Shown one piece after another: positions 39,110 through 46,996 of a stretch of 64,000 nucleotides of DNA (the stretch's first letter is position 1; every line of letters begins with the position of its first letter). The notes below the pieces were generated by a model. That model was not told the DNA's origin and did not search any database. It was given only the letters and a program-made list of their open reading frames with translations. Location of the stretch: NCBI RefSeq assembly GCF_006376685.1, contig NZ_VEWL01000006.1, forward strand, positions 179,827-243,826, in the 5' to 3' direction. Source of the DNA: Ochrobactrum teleogrylli. Lineage in GTDB: Bacteria; Pseudomonadota; Alphaproteobacteria; Rhizobiales; Rhizobiaceae. The position numbers were made by a program, and so were the translations under genes.

Positions 39110-40513
39110 TCAGCAGGCCACCACATTCACGGCAAGACCGCCCTGACTGGTTTCCTTGTAGCGTTCGCTCATATCGTGGCCAGTCTGACGCATGGTTTCG
39201 ATACAGGCATCGAGCGGCACGAAATGTTTGCCATCGCCCTTCACGGCCAGCGATGCAGCTGTCACCGCCTTCACCGCACCCAGCGCATTGCGTTCGATGC
39301 AAGGCACCTGAACCAATCCGGCAACAGGGTCGCACGTCATGCCCAAATGATGCTCGAGCGCGATTTCAGCGGCATTTTCGATCTGCTCCGGCGAACCGCC
39401 GAGAACAGCGGCAAGCCCCGCTGCCGCCATTGCCGAAGCGGAACCCACCTCGCCTTGACAGCCAACCTCTGCTCCGGAAATCGACGCATTGTGCTTGATG
39501 ACGCCACCAATGGCTGCCGACGTCAGCAGAAAATCGCGAATGCCCTTCTGGTCGGCATCATCGTGGAAATGCAGATAATAGCGTAGCACCGCAGGCACCA
39601 CGCCCGCGGCGCCATTGGTCGGCGCGGTAACCACCCTGCCGCCCGAAGCGTTTTCTTCATTGACGGCCATGGCATAGACCGACAGCCAGTCATTGGCGAG
39701 CAACGGATTGCTGCGATTGTTGCGCCAGTCATCCTGAAGCTTGTCGTGAATGTGCCGTGCCCGACGACGAACGCCCAGCCCGCCGGGCATGATGCCCTCG
39801 CGGCTCAATCCGCGTTCGATGCAGCCGCGCATGGCGCCCCAGACGCGATCCAGCCCCGCGTCGAGTTCCTCACGCGACATATGCACTTCTTCATTGGCGC
39901 GCTTCATTTCGGCAATCGACAGCCCGCTATCATGGGCCATGACCAGCATTTCAGCGGCATTGCGGAAAGGATAAGGCACATCGGCCTTGTCATCCGGCTT
40001 CGCACCGCTGCGCTGGACGCGGCTCAATTCTTCCTCTGTGACGACGAAACCGCCGCCAATGGAAAAATAAGCACGACGCAACAAAAGATTGTCGTCGCGA
40101 TCATAAGCGGAAAACGCCATGCCGTTGGCGTGGCCGGGAAGCGGCGTCTTGCGGTCGAGAACAAGATCGACCGCCGGATCAAACTGATAGGCGGGATGGC
40201 CTTCCGGCTGCACTTTCTTGGCCGCCAGAACCTTCTCAACTTCCGAATCCATGATATCGGGATCGATCGTGTCGGGCAGAAAACCGCAAAGGCCAAGGAT
40301 CACCGCGCGGTCCGTCGCATGACCGACGCCGGTATAAGCCAGCGAGCCATGCAGGCTCGCCTTCAGGCGAACGATTTTGGAATGCGCAGGCCGTGGCCAG
40401 TTGCCGCTGATGATCTCATTGAGAAACATCCGCGCAGCCGTCATGGGACCCATCGTATGGGAGCTGGAAGGCCCAATACCAATCTTGAAGAGATCGAAAA
40501 CCGACAGAAACAT
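39110..40513 (-). CDS. sdaA: L-serine ammonia-lyase (L-serine dehydratase)
   Basis: Deaminates L-serine to pyruvate with an oxygen-sensitive [4Fe-4S] cluster. 467 residues, the single-chain (alpha/beta fused) form. The N-terminal [15 protein letters not shown] and the C-terminal cluster region [16 protein letters not shown] with further Cys residues are present. The ATG at 40513 has AAGG upstream. An inverted repeat at 40585-40608 may be an operator. It stands alone, so regulation is probably gene-specific. Confidence 0.95.
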   Translation of the reverse strand: MFLSVFDLFKIGIGPSSSHTMGPMTAARMFLNEIISGNWPRPAHSKIVRLKASLHGSLAYTGVGHATDRAVILGLCGFLPDTIDPDIMDSEVEKVLAAKKVQPEGHPAYQFDPAVDLVLDRKTPLPGHANGMAFSAYDRDDNLLLRRAYFSIGGGFVVTEEELSRVQRSGAKPDDKADVPYPFRNAAEMLVMAHDSGLSIAEMKRANEEVHMSREELDAGLDRVWGAMRGCIERGLSREGIMPGGLGVRRRARHIHDKLQDDWRNNRSNPLLANDWLSVYAMAVNEENASGGRVVTAPTNGAAGVVPAVLRYYLHFHDDADQKGIRDFLLTSAAIGGVIKHNASISGAEVGCQGEVGSASAMAAAGLAAVLGGSPEQIENAAEIALEHHLGMTCDPVAGLVQVPCIERNALGAVKAVTAASLAVKGDGKHFVPLDACIETMRQTGHDMSERYKETSQGGLAVNVVAC

Positions 40514-40584
40514 TCCACACCTTCTGCAGCTTCGACTGAACGGAGCTGACCAAGCTTTGACCTAACGCCCGTCCTATCCAGACG

Positions 40585-40608
40585 GTTGTATACGCGAGCG
40601 AATACAAC
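40585..40608. promoter_or_regulatory. Possible operator upstream of sdaA
   Basis: GTTGTAT (40585-40591) and ATACAAC (40602-40608), a 7-bp inverted repeat 72 bases or more before the sdaA start codon. The TTGTATAC core resembles FadR/GntR-type operators. No such regulator gene is adjacent, so the binder is unknown. Confidence 0.45.
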
Positions 40609-40750
40609 ACGCGTTGCGGTACATTCATATCAGATAGTGTAAGAAAGGAATAACGCAAACGGATTGCCGAAATGCGGCATCAATTTTCCGGAATGCGTAG
40701 CTCTGTTTCTGCGCTGCTGCGGGATCGTTCAGACCCCAGCGCCTGATCGA

Positions 40751-40849
40751 TCAAACAGAGAAGAGGTAGGCCATGAGAATAATAGCGGCGAGCCCAATGA
40801 CTGCCCAGAGCGTAACGCCCCAGCAGGATTTTTGAACTGTTTCGTCCAT
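40751..40849 (-). CDS. Possible small single-helix membrane protein, 32 aa
   Basis: Translation from the ATG at 40849: MDETVQKSCWGVTLWAVI then GLAAIILMAYLFSV, stop. The first nine residues are polar and the rest forms one convincing membrane helix. An upstream in-frame ATG at 40861 would add MKSS. The Shine-Dalgarno is weak (AGGG lies 2 or 14 bases from the two starts), so translation is not certain. It is too short to be caught by usual gene finders and lies alone in the long sdaA-ydcF gap. I do not recognise a family. Confidence 0.4.
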   Translation of the reverse strand: MDETVQKSCWGVTLWAVIGLAAIILMAYLFSV

Positions 40850-41080
40850 GGAACTTTTCATAACCCTATTGTGTATCGGTCTGACAAACAGTGGTTTTGA
40901 TCACGTCACTGTTACCGCTCATATAGCCCCGTGAAGTGCGAAATGCAACGGCGAAAAGCGGCTGAAATGCGGCAACCTGTCAAAACTGCAAGCGCCGCAC
41001 TTTAAAAATCCATTCCGTATCAAAAGCTTACAAAATTTTTTCATTAACAAAAGCTTTACAGTGGCGGCGAAAATGCGGCA

Positions 41081-41920
41081 TCAGGGTTGCGGGAGGAACA
41101 TATCTGTCTTGCCGGTGATCCGGTAAGCCGCAAGTCCCACCCACTCGCGCATGGCGACGCTGAAGCGCGAAAGGGCATCGTTGGGCGACTCCAGATAGAT
41201 GGAGAATTCTTCGTTCAATCGCGTCTTGTAATCGACTGGCCAGGCGATCACGTCGAAACCCGCCTTGCGAAAACAGCCGACCGAACGCGGCATGTGATAG
41301 GCGGAGGTCACCAACAGCCACTTTTCTCCCGCTTTGGGCTGAGCCAGTTCCTTCGAGAAAACCGCATTTTCAACCGTATTGCGCGACTTGTTCTCGTAGA
41401 TATAGCGGTCTCCGGAAAAGCCGAGATCGTCCAGAAGCGCGCGCGTTGTGTCGGCTTCGCTGGTGGATTGCTCGAAAAAAGCACCCTCGCCGCCGGAAAC
41501 GATAATCTTCGCATTGGGATAGAGCCGCGCTAGCCGCATCGTCTCGACAAGGCGGTCAGCCGCGCTGTTCAATTCAAAACCGGGCCGTCCCGCATTAATG
41601 TCGCCATTCATGTAGCCGCCCAGAACGACAATGCCATCGACCTGATCCGGCAAAGCAGCCCTCGGAAAGCGGTCTTCCAGTGGGGCCAGAAACAGAGCGC
41701 CGAGTGTCGTGAAAGCACTGACAAACAGAATGAGTGCGGCCAGCCCCAATGCAGAAAGGCCGGTTTTGCGAAAACCGGCCCATATGGTCACAATACCTAG
41801 CAAAACGAACAGGAAAATGATCGTAAGCGGCTGAAAGAACAGCCAGAAAAGCTTTGAAAAACTGTAGAACACTCTGAAACCCCAAGCGAACCGATCCACA
41901 CGGGGCCGAATCCCACGCAT
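41081..41920 (-). CDS. YdcF-like membrane protein (DUF218)
   Basis: 279 residues. Two N-terminal membrane helices (about 25-75) precede a DUF218 Rossmann-like domain, VDGIVVLGGYMNGDINAG, AKIIVSGGEGAFF, and ENKSRNTVENA with YHMPRS near the end. Members include SanA and ElyC and are linked to envelope synthesis, without a settled biochemical role. The ATG at 41920 has a poor Shine-Dalgarno; a GTG at 41872 with GGGG upstream would remove 16 residues. Divergent from the DUF1624 gene across about 65 bases. Confidence 0.88.
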   Translation of the reverse strand: MRGIRPRVDRFAWGFRVFYSFSKLFWLFFQPLTIIFLFVLLGIVTIWAGFRKTGLSALGLAALILFVSAFTTLGALFLAPLEDRFPRAALPDQVDGIVVLGGYMNGDINAGRPGFELNSAADRLVETMRLARLYPNAKIIVSGGEGAFFEQSTSEADTTRALLDDLGFSGDRYIYENKSRNTVENAVFSKELAQPKAGEKWLLVTSAYHMPRSVGCFRKAGFDVIAWPVDYKTRLNEEFSIYLESPNDALSRFSVAMREWVGLAAYRITGKTDMFLPQP

Positions 41921-41986
41921 CTCGATACTATAGCCTTGGATCAGCCTGTGTTAGAGATTTGCGAGGAATCGAAACCGGAAAGCATC

Positions 41987-42976
41987 ATGCAGAACACCGC
42001 TGAAACGGAACTGTCACCCGCTGCCTCGCGTCCTCGTCTCGGACGCATCGATATTGCGCGCGGAATCGCGCTGATCGCCATGGCGATCTATCACTTTGGC
42101 TGGGATCTGGAGTTTTTCGGCTATATGGCCCCGGCAACGACGGCACAAGGCGGCTGGAAACTGTTCGCGCGCTGCATTGCTTCCAGCTTCCTGTTTCTCG
42201 TTGGGTTCAGCCTGGTTCTGGCCCATGGTCGCGGCTTACGCTGGCGTTCAATGGGCATACGTCTTGTCCAGATCGTCGTTGCGGCTGCGGCCATCACCGG
42301 CGTCACCTATTTGATGTCACCGGAAAGCTTCATCTTTTTCGGCATCCTGCATCAAATTGCGCTCGCAAGCGTTCTGGGCCTGCTTTTCTTGCGACTGCCA
42401 TGGATCGTGACCCTTTGCGCGGCCATCCTGGTCATTGCTGCGCCCCATTTTGCCAGAGCCGATATTTTCAACCATCCGGCACTGGCTTTCCTCGGTCTTT
42501 CGACCGTCACAATACGGTCCAACGACTTTGTGCCGCTATTTCCATGGTTTGGCGCTGTTCTGTTGGGAATTGCCGCGTCGCGCATCGCCGAGCGCTACAA
42601 TTTGCTTCCGCTGCTTTCCGGAGGCATCAAGCCCCGCTTTCTGCAAAAGCCGCTCACTTTTATCGGCAGGCACAGCCTTGCCTTCTACCTCATTCACCAG
42701 CCGGTACTTATTTCTCTGGTGTATGTCTTCGCGCAAATCGCGCCGCCTGCGCGACCAGCGCCAAGAGAAGCCTTCACGCAGTCCTGCGTGGCCGCCTGTT
42801 CGCAAACCGGCAGCGAAGCGCTTTGCAAGGCGTTCTGCGGCTGTGTCGTGACCGAGCTTGACAAGGCGCAACTGTTCGATGACGTCTTTACCGGCAAGGC
42901 TGATCAACAGAACAACAGTACGGTGCGGGAAATCGCGAATATGTGTTCGCCTGTTCCCGATACACAACCGGAATAG
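41987..42976 (+). CDS. DUF1624/heparan-alpha-glucosaminide acetyltransferase-like membrane protein
   Basis: 329 residues, about seven or eight membrane helices. The start RLGRIDIARGIALIAMAIYHFGWDL with the conserved D-x-x-R and H resembles the OpgC/HGSNAT acyltransferase group. The C-terminal tail after the last helix is unusual: six Cys residues at 267, 271, 280, 284, 286 and 320. I infer a metal-binding or disulfide-rich tail, whose side of the membrane is undetermined. The ATG at 41987 has GGAAAG; an upstream TTG reading at 41936 is less likely. Divergent from ydcF, convergent with the MerR gene. Confidence 0.85.
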   Translation: MQNTAETELSPAASRPRLGRIDIARGIALIAMAIYHFGWDLEFFGYMAPATTAQGGWKLFARCIASSFLFLVGFSLVLAHGRGLRWRSMGIRLVQIVVAAAAITGVTYLMSPESFIFFGILHQIALASVLGLLFLRLPWIVTLCAAILVIAAPHFARADIFNHPALAFLGLSTVTIRSNDFVPLFPWFGAVLLGIAASRIAERYNLLPLLSGGIKPRFLQKPLTFIGRHSLAFYLIHQPVLISLVYVFAQIAPPARPAPREAFTQSCVAACSQTGSEALCKAFCGCVVTELDKAQLFDDVFTGKADQQNNSTVREIANMCSPVPDTQPE

Positions 42977-42982
42977 ATGGCG

Positions 42983-43372
42983 TCAGGTGCTGACGCCAAG
43001 CTCCGCCAACCGCTCAATGCAAGCTTCTTCGATCTGATCCAGTTCGCCGACGGTTTCATCGATATCGCGGCGCTTCTGGCGCAGATCGTCACGTTTTTCT
43101 TCGACGCGCTTCATCAAAAGCTTGAGCTGACCGGTCTCGCCGGGCGGCTCGCGATACATCTGGATGATCTCGTGAATCTCGGCGATGGAAAAGCCCAGTC
43201 GCTTGCCGCGCAGAATCTGCTTAAGAAGGTGGCGGTCCGACGGGCGGAACAAGCGGGTCCGGCCACGCCGCACAGGCGCGATCAGTCCTTCATCCTCGTA
43301 AAAACGCAAGGTACGGGTTGATATCCCGAATTCCCGCGTCAGTTCCGTAATCGTATAATATTCGCGCACCAC
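42983..43372 (-). CDS. MerR-family transcriptional regulator (LiuR-like)
   Basis: 129 residues from a GTG at 43372 with AAGGTGAGG upstream. The N-terminal winged helix YYTITELTREFGISTRTLRFYEDEGLI is followed by a coiled-coil dimer helix and a C-terminal EEACIERLAELGV. No Cys pattern for metal sensing is seen. The group resembles LiuR-type regulators of branched-chain or acyl-CoA degradation, but no such genes are adjacent. An inverted repeat upstream at 43418-43462 may be its operator. Convergent with the DUF1624 gene. Confidence 0.88.
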   Translation of the reverse strand: MVREYYTITELTREFGISTRTLRFYEDEGLIAPVRRGRTRLFRPSDRHLLKQILRGKRLGFSIAEIHEIIQMYREPPGETGQLKLLMKRVEEKRDDLRQKRRDIDETVGELDQIEEACIERLAELGVST

Positions 43373-43417
43373 GGCATTGCACCTCACCTTGAGTGATTGA
43401 ATGTTGTGCAACCGCAT

Positions 43418-43462
43418 TTACGTAAAAGTCAATATCAATCCGTCACATCCTAAAATATTGAC
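43418..43462. promoter_or_regulatory. Palindrome and inverted repeat upstream of the MerR gene
   Basis: TTTACGTAAA (43418-43427) is a perfect palindrome, and GTCAATAT (43429-43436) / ATATTGAC (43455-43462) is an inverted repeat. These lie 46-90 bases before the regulator start. TTTACGTAAA resembles the ACGT core of LiuR-type MerR operators, so autoregulation is plausible. Confidence 0.5.
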
Positions 43463-43642
43463 ACTCTTTTAGGAGCCGCAAACTTGGGCTTATAACAGTC
43501 GAATAACACGGAAAATGTACGATACGTTATCGGAAAAGCGCATTAAAACAGCGATATAGAGTTATTAGCGGCTGCGCTCTCTTGCCATGATATTGCCGAT
43601 CGTGCGTTATAGCCCATCCTGAAACCAGCATGACGGCAATTT

Positions 43643-44008
43643 ATGCGGCGCTCGATAAAATACACATTGGCAGGCCTTATCGTCATCGCAATCGGCGGTG
43701 CGCTTCCATTTGCAATCGAGCCACTCGTGGTCAAGCTCGGCGAAGGATCGATTCGCCAACTCGCGCGCGACGGCAAGTTTTGCAAAACGGACACCTGCGA
43801 AGACGGCGTTGAATATGTGACCGCTTTTCTGGAAACCAATTACGGCCTCTCGCCGCACGATGTTAAATGGTGTATGGGCGTCGATGTCATCTCGCATTAC
43901 GAATTGCCGTTCGGCAATAATCTGAAAAAATCCGTCACAGACCGTATGTATGCGCGATGCGGAGATCCCCGGCAGGACGAAGCTGAGGGCGATCACAGCG
44001 AAGAATAG
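43643..44008 (+). CDS. Hypothetical anchored protein, 121 aa
   Basis: No family recognised. 121 residues with an N-terminal hydrophobic segment (KYTLAGLIVIAIGGALPFAI, residues 6-25) that may be a signal anchor, then a polar domain with four Cys (KFCKTDTCEDG, KWCMG, ARCGD) that could form two disulfides outside the membrane. It is followed after 23 bases by the VanZ-like gene. The Shine-Dalgarno is weak, so the start is uncertain. Confidence 0.6.
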   Translation: MRRSIKYTLAGLIVIAIGGALPFAIEPLVVKLGEGSIRQLARDGKFCKTDTCEDGVEYVTAFLETNYGLSPHDVKWCMGVDVISHYELPFGNNLKKSVTDRMYARCGDPRQDEAEGDHSEE

Positions 44009-44031
44009 AGCCGAACAGAGGACATACTTCC

Positions 44032-44376
44032 ATGAAGCGTTTTTTACGCATTTTTGCGTGGCTGGTCCTCGCCTCCATTCTCATCGTCACAGTCGGCCCG
44101 ATCAGCCTGCGCCCGATCAGCGGCGAACCTGCGGATGTGGAGCGCTTCGGCGCGTTCTTTCTGGTGGGCACGCTGTTTGCCCTCGCTTATCCCCGCCACT
44201 GGCTATCTGTTTTGCTGCTGACAGTCGGCTGCGCGGGTGCATTCGAGTTGTTGCAGCGTCTTGCGCCCGGACGTCACGGGGAAATGGCGGATTTTCTTTT
44301 CAAGGCCGTGGGTGCTGTCTGTGGAACGACCGCGGGCTATCTTTTGAGCAGACTGCCCATCTTTCGGCAGTCCTAA
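44032..44376 (+). CDS. VanZ-like family membrane protein
   Basis: 114 residues with three or four membrane helices, including FGAFFLVGTLFALAYP and FELLQRLAPGRHGEMADFLFKAVGAVCG, the VanZ-like core (R-H-G-x-x-x-D). VanZ proteins occur near glycopeptide-resistance genes, but most of them, including this one, have no known role. Follows the 121-aa gene by 23 bases and converges with the DUF2336 gene. Confidence 0.82.
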   Translation: MKRFLRIFAWLVLASILIVTVGPISLRPISGEPADVERFGAFFLVGTLFALAYPRHWLSVLLLTVGCAGAFELLQRLAPGRHGEMADFLFKAVGAVCGTTAGYLLSRLPIFRQS

Positions 44377-44382
44377 ATCAAA

Positions 44383-45513
44383 TCAGGCCACCGACATCAG
44401 GCTCAGCCTGTCGCGGGCGGTCTGTCGCATGAATTCCTGATGGATTGAACGCAGCAACGCGAAGAGATCGTCGTTTGCAGCCAGTTGTCTGCTTTTGCCA
44501 GTGGTTTCAAGCATCAGAGCGGAGACTTCGACCGGGCCGAACTTGCTGCGTCCGTTGGCAACAGCGCGCCATGCCTCGATGGCCGCAATCAATGCGGCGT
44601 GGGTAGCATCACTCAATCCGGCGGATCGCAGCAAAGCGACGATTGCCGCCGGGCGTCCGTGCGAAATGATCGAGCAAATGCGTTCTTCATCGAGATCGGA
44701 CAGCGACGCCATCAGGGCCGCGAACAGATCAATGCGACCGCCCGCGACAACACGGATGATGAAAGCGGTCGTCACCTCCCCGCGCAGTCGCAGATGTTCG
44801 ACGACTGCGGGCAATTCCTGCTGCGTGCAAGCTTCGGCTATGTCGATGGAAGCCCGCACGAACGCATCGCCGACGAGCTTCGCGGCGCGTCTCTCGCCAA
44901 GGAGACGATTGACCAGCGGCATTTGGCGCAGGGCGTCGCCGACCTTCACCACAAGCAAATGACGGCAATCGGCAGGCAGTTGCGGATGCGCCAACAGTGC
45001 CTCACGCACTTGTGGCTCATGTCCACAACGCTCTGCAATCCGGCGGAATGACAGCGGCGCAATCCGCGCGCAACTGTTGCGGAGAAGTTCGGCCACCGAT
45101 TCGAATGAGCCGACTTCTGCAATGGCAGCGGCCAATGCGATGGAAACATGCGGACGGGCCGCGACCAGCAACTGGATCAACGGCGCGCCGAAGGAAACGC
45201 GGTCGATAAGGTCCGCCTCGCTCAACAGCGGCGAGCGCGCGATGATATAGCCAGCCACTTCCGGCTGATCGGCTGCAAGCGCCGTAACGATATGCAAGGG
45301 AGAATGCGCGCTGGTGGACAAAACATCGGCCATGGCAATGCGCACTTTGGGCGACGGATCGTCGAGCATCAGTGTCAGGCTTGCTTCAGCGAAGGCACGA
45401 GATTGCTGCGGTTCCTGCTGGTCAATGCAGCATTGCGCAAGCGCTGCGGCTTTGACGATACGGGCCGAAACCGGTTCGGTTCGGCTGATTGGCGCACCAT
45501 TTTCGATATACAT
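44383..45513 (-). CDS. DUF2336 domain-containing protein
   Basis: 376 residues, predicted all-helical, with HEAT-like repeats (SPKVRIAMADVLSTSAHSPLHIVTALAADQPEVAGYIIARSPLL). DUF2336 is found in alphaproteobacteria and has no defined biochemical function. No signal peptide. The start is ATG at 45513; the upstream region holds GTTTACCATAAGC near 45580. Convergent with the VanZ-like gene and divergent from the small ElaB-like gene. Confidence 0.82.
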   Translation of the reverse strand: MYIENGAPISRTEPVSARIVKAAALAQCCIDQQEPQQSRAFAEASLTLMLDDPSPKVRIAMADVLSTSAHSPLHIVTALAADQPEVAGYIIARSPLLSEADLIDRVSFGAPLIQLLVAARPHVSIALAAAIAEVGSFESVAELLRNSCARIAPLSFRRIAERCGHEPQVREALLAHPQLPADCRHLLVVKVGDALRQMPLVNRLLGERRAAKLVGDAFVRASIDIAEACTQQELPAVVEHLRLRGEVTTAFIIRVVAGGRIDLFAALMASLSDLDEERICSIISHGRPAAIVALLRSAGLSDATHAALIAAIEAWRAVANGRSKFGPVEVSALMLETTGKSRQLAANDDLFALLRSIHQEFMRQTARDRLSLMSVA

Positions 45514-45666
45514 TCTGGCCCCGCTCCAGACAGTTCTTTGTATTCAAAATTGGTAAATTAAAATGGTTTACGATCCGTTTACCATAAGCTCCACCCGGCT
45601 CTGAAATCGAATGGAACCGAACGGCGTTCCGCACGTTTTCCTTGCATCAATCAACGGAGACGACAA

Positions 45667-45984
45667 ATGGCCGAAGACAAGACCACCAACGATATCCAGC
45701 AGGCTTTGGAAAAGCAGATCGCCGATATGCGCGGTGAGCTGAAACGTCTTTCCCGCTCGCTTGCCTCCCAGTCTGGAGAATTCCGGGAGCGTGCGGAAGA
45801 CGCAATGGATGACGTATCGGGTCGGCTGCGGCACACGGCACAGGCTGTGCGCGATCGCGGACAAGTGGTGGCGGAGACGATACGTGAAAATCCCGGAACG
45901 GCCACCACGCTGTTCGGGACCGCCGGCATTCTCGGCATTCTGATCGGCGTTGCCATCGGATGCGCGATTTCGGATCGCCGCTAG
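45667..45984 (+). CDS. ElaB/YqjD-like (DUF883) membrane-anchored protein
   Basis: 105 residues. A long amphipathic helix (residues 8-70, KQIADMRGELKRLSRSLASQSGEFRERAE) is followed by a C-terminal glycine-rich helix GILGILIGVAIGCAI that anchors the protein in the membrane. This is the ElaB/YqjD pattern of stress-related ribosome-associated proteins, but the similarity is by pattern, not by motif. ATG at 45667 with GGAGACGAC upstream. A strong hairpin 70 bases downstream ends the transcript. Confidence 0.75.
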   Translation: MAEDKTTNDIQQALEKQIADMRGELKRLSRSLASQSGEFRERAEDAMDDVSGRLRHTAQAVRDRGQVVAETIRENPGTATTLFGTAGILGILIGVAIGCAISDRR

Positions 45985-46053
45985 AGTACATCCTGAAACG
46001 TCTGGTACGGTTTTCGGGATTTGCTTTGTAGCAAGCCGATTGAAGCCGGTTTA

Positions 46054-46090
46054 AGGAAGGCCCGCGCCGCCCCCTCGCGCGGGCCTTCCT
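46054..46090 (+). terminator. Strong hairpin after the ElaB-like gene
   Basis: A perfect 14-bp stem (AGGAAGGCCCGCGC at 46054-46067 with GCGCGGGCCTTCCT at 46077-46090, 9-base loop). Only a weak T-tail follows (GTATCTATTT), so it may be a partial terminator. It separates the small gene from the queF leader. Confidence 0.8.
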
Positions 46091-46115
46091 GTATCTATTT
46101 CCCTTTACGCCTGCT

Positions 46116-46260
46116 CAGCTGCCTGATAGTGCAGCTGCATCGGCAATTTTGCCACCGGTCGCAGCCTACCCGGTCAAAACAAGGACAAGAGCCAAGCAGC
46201 AATGCTTGTGCTGCGCGCAAAAGCGCGAAACTGGCTGCGCCGTAACTTGACGAAAGGCGC
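46116..46260 (+). ncRNA. Hairpin-rich leader upstream of queF (candidate cis-regulatory RNA)
   Basis: At least five consecutive inverted repeats are visible: CAGCTGC/GCAGCTG (46116-46122 / 46131-46137), GGCAA/TTGCC (46142-46153), GCAGCA/TGCTGC (46196-46201 / 46209-46214), CGCGC/GCGCG with AAAA loop (46214-46227) and GCGCC/GGCGC (46237-46241 / 46256-46260). The last one includes the AAAGG ribosome-binding region of queF. It does not match any preQ1 riboswitch class I know, and no known motif was recognised. Confidence 0.45.
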
Positions 46261-46264
46261 TTAA

Positions 46265-46732
46265 ATGTCAGAAAATACAATATATTCCGGCCTTACCCAA
46301 CTGGGATCGACCACCGGCGTCCCCACCTCGCCGGAAGAAGCCGTTCTCGAAAAGGTCGCCAATCCGCAGCATGGCACGCGCTATTGCGTGCGCTTTACGG
46401 CACCGGAATTCACCTCGCTCTGCCCCATGACCGGGCAGCCGGATTTCGCGCATCTGGTGATTGACTATGTTCCGGACCGCTGGCTGGTGGAAAGCAAATC
46501 GCTCAAGCTTTTCCTGTTTTCATTCCGCAATCACGGCGCTTTCCATGAAGATTGCACTGTGACTATCGGCAAGCGTCTGGTCGATTTGCTGCAACCGGAA
46601 TGGCTGCGCATCGGCGGTTACTGGTATCCGCGTGGAGGCATCCCGATCGACGTTTTTTACCAGACCGGTGCAGCGCCGCAGGATGTCTGGATTCCTGAAC
46701 AGGACGTGCCGAATTATCGCGGAAGAGGATGA
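46265..46732 (+). CDS. queF: NADPH-dependent 7-cyano-7-deazaguanine reductase
   Basis: Reduces preQ0 to preQ1 for the tRNA modification queuosine. 155 residues, the single-domain T-fold form. The catalytic Cys is in the [14 protein letters not shown] segment (about residue 56), and the QueF motif [21 protein letters not shown] with the substrate-binding Glu and His is complete. The ATG at 46265 has AAAGG upstream. Its stop codon directly touches the convergent tRNA-Cys-like gene. Other queuosine genes are not in the window. Confidence 0.96.
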   Translation: MSENTIYSGLTQLGSTTGVPTSPEEAVLEKVANPQHGTRYCVRFTAPEFTSLCPMTGQPDFAHLVIDYVPDRWLVESKSLKLFLFSFRNHGAFHEDCTVTIGKRLVDLLQPEWLRIGGYWYPRGGIPIDVFYQTGAAPQDVWIPEQDVPNYRGRG

Positions 46733-46808
46733 TGGAGGCCTCGCCCTGGGTTTGAACCAAGGACAGGGGAGTTTGCAGGCTCCCTGCGTTGCATTCCGCC
46801 ACGAGGCC
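46733..46808 (-). tRNA. Atypical tRNA-Cys(GCA)-like gene
   Basis: 76 nt on the minus strand. A perfect 7-bp acceptor stem GGCCTCG/CGAGGCC with U73 and encoded CCA matches tRNA-Cys identity, and the loop contains CUGCAAA with anticodon GCA. Deviations from a normal tRNA-Cys are a D-loop of 8 bases (GAATGCAA) without the GG pair, an anticodon stem GGGAG/CTCCC that leaves an 8-base loop (CCTGCAAA), and a T-stem that pairs as 6 bp (CCTTGG/CCAGGG), giving a 13-bp acceptor branch. The 3' end abuts the queF stop. It could be a minor, non-canonical tRNA-Cys, a regulatory tRNA-like RNA or a decaying copy. The ordinary tRNA-Cys gene must lie elsewhere. Confidence 0.65.
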
Positions 46809-46996
46809 ATTGCCGATCGTTCCTAGATCGCAGAACTTGCTGACCGGTTAATGGCCTCAACTGAACCACAAGTATCGGGCAAGAATGTGAAACTTTGCGA
46901 ACACACGGCAAATCCAGCGGCTCTATTGTCCTGCCTTCACCCCGTCCCTATTATCTGTTCAACCGACAGCGCCTGTCCATTTTCGGGAAAAACATC

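Larger units (their letters stand above)
40514..41080. other. 567-base region between sdaA and ydcF
   Basis: Holds the sdaA promoter side with an inverted repeat (40585-40608), a possible 32-residue membrane-protein gene on the minus strand (40751-40849) and an AT-rich stretch near 41000-41060. A 78-residue plus-strand frame at 40664 overlaps that small gene and lacks Shine-Dalgarno support. No RNA gene was recognised. Confidence 0.55.

Noticed and set aside
40664..40900. 78-residue plus-strand frame in the sdaA-ydcF gap
   Set aside because: No ribosome-binding site, odd composition and overlap with the better small minus-strand frame.
46021..46245. Short plus-strand frame (74 residues) before queF
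   Set aside because: It runs through the strong hairpin and the leader hairpins, lacks a ribosome-binding site and has no family features.
46141..46260. preQ1 riboswitch of known class before queF
   Set aside because: I looked for the class I pattern and could not find it; only generic hairpins are visible, so I report it as an unassigned leader.
46733..46808. Selenocysteine tRNA (because of the 13-bp acceptor/T branch)
   Set aside because: The anticodon context is GCA, not UCA, the tRNA lacks the long variable arm, and no selenocysteine genes are visible.
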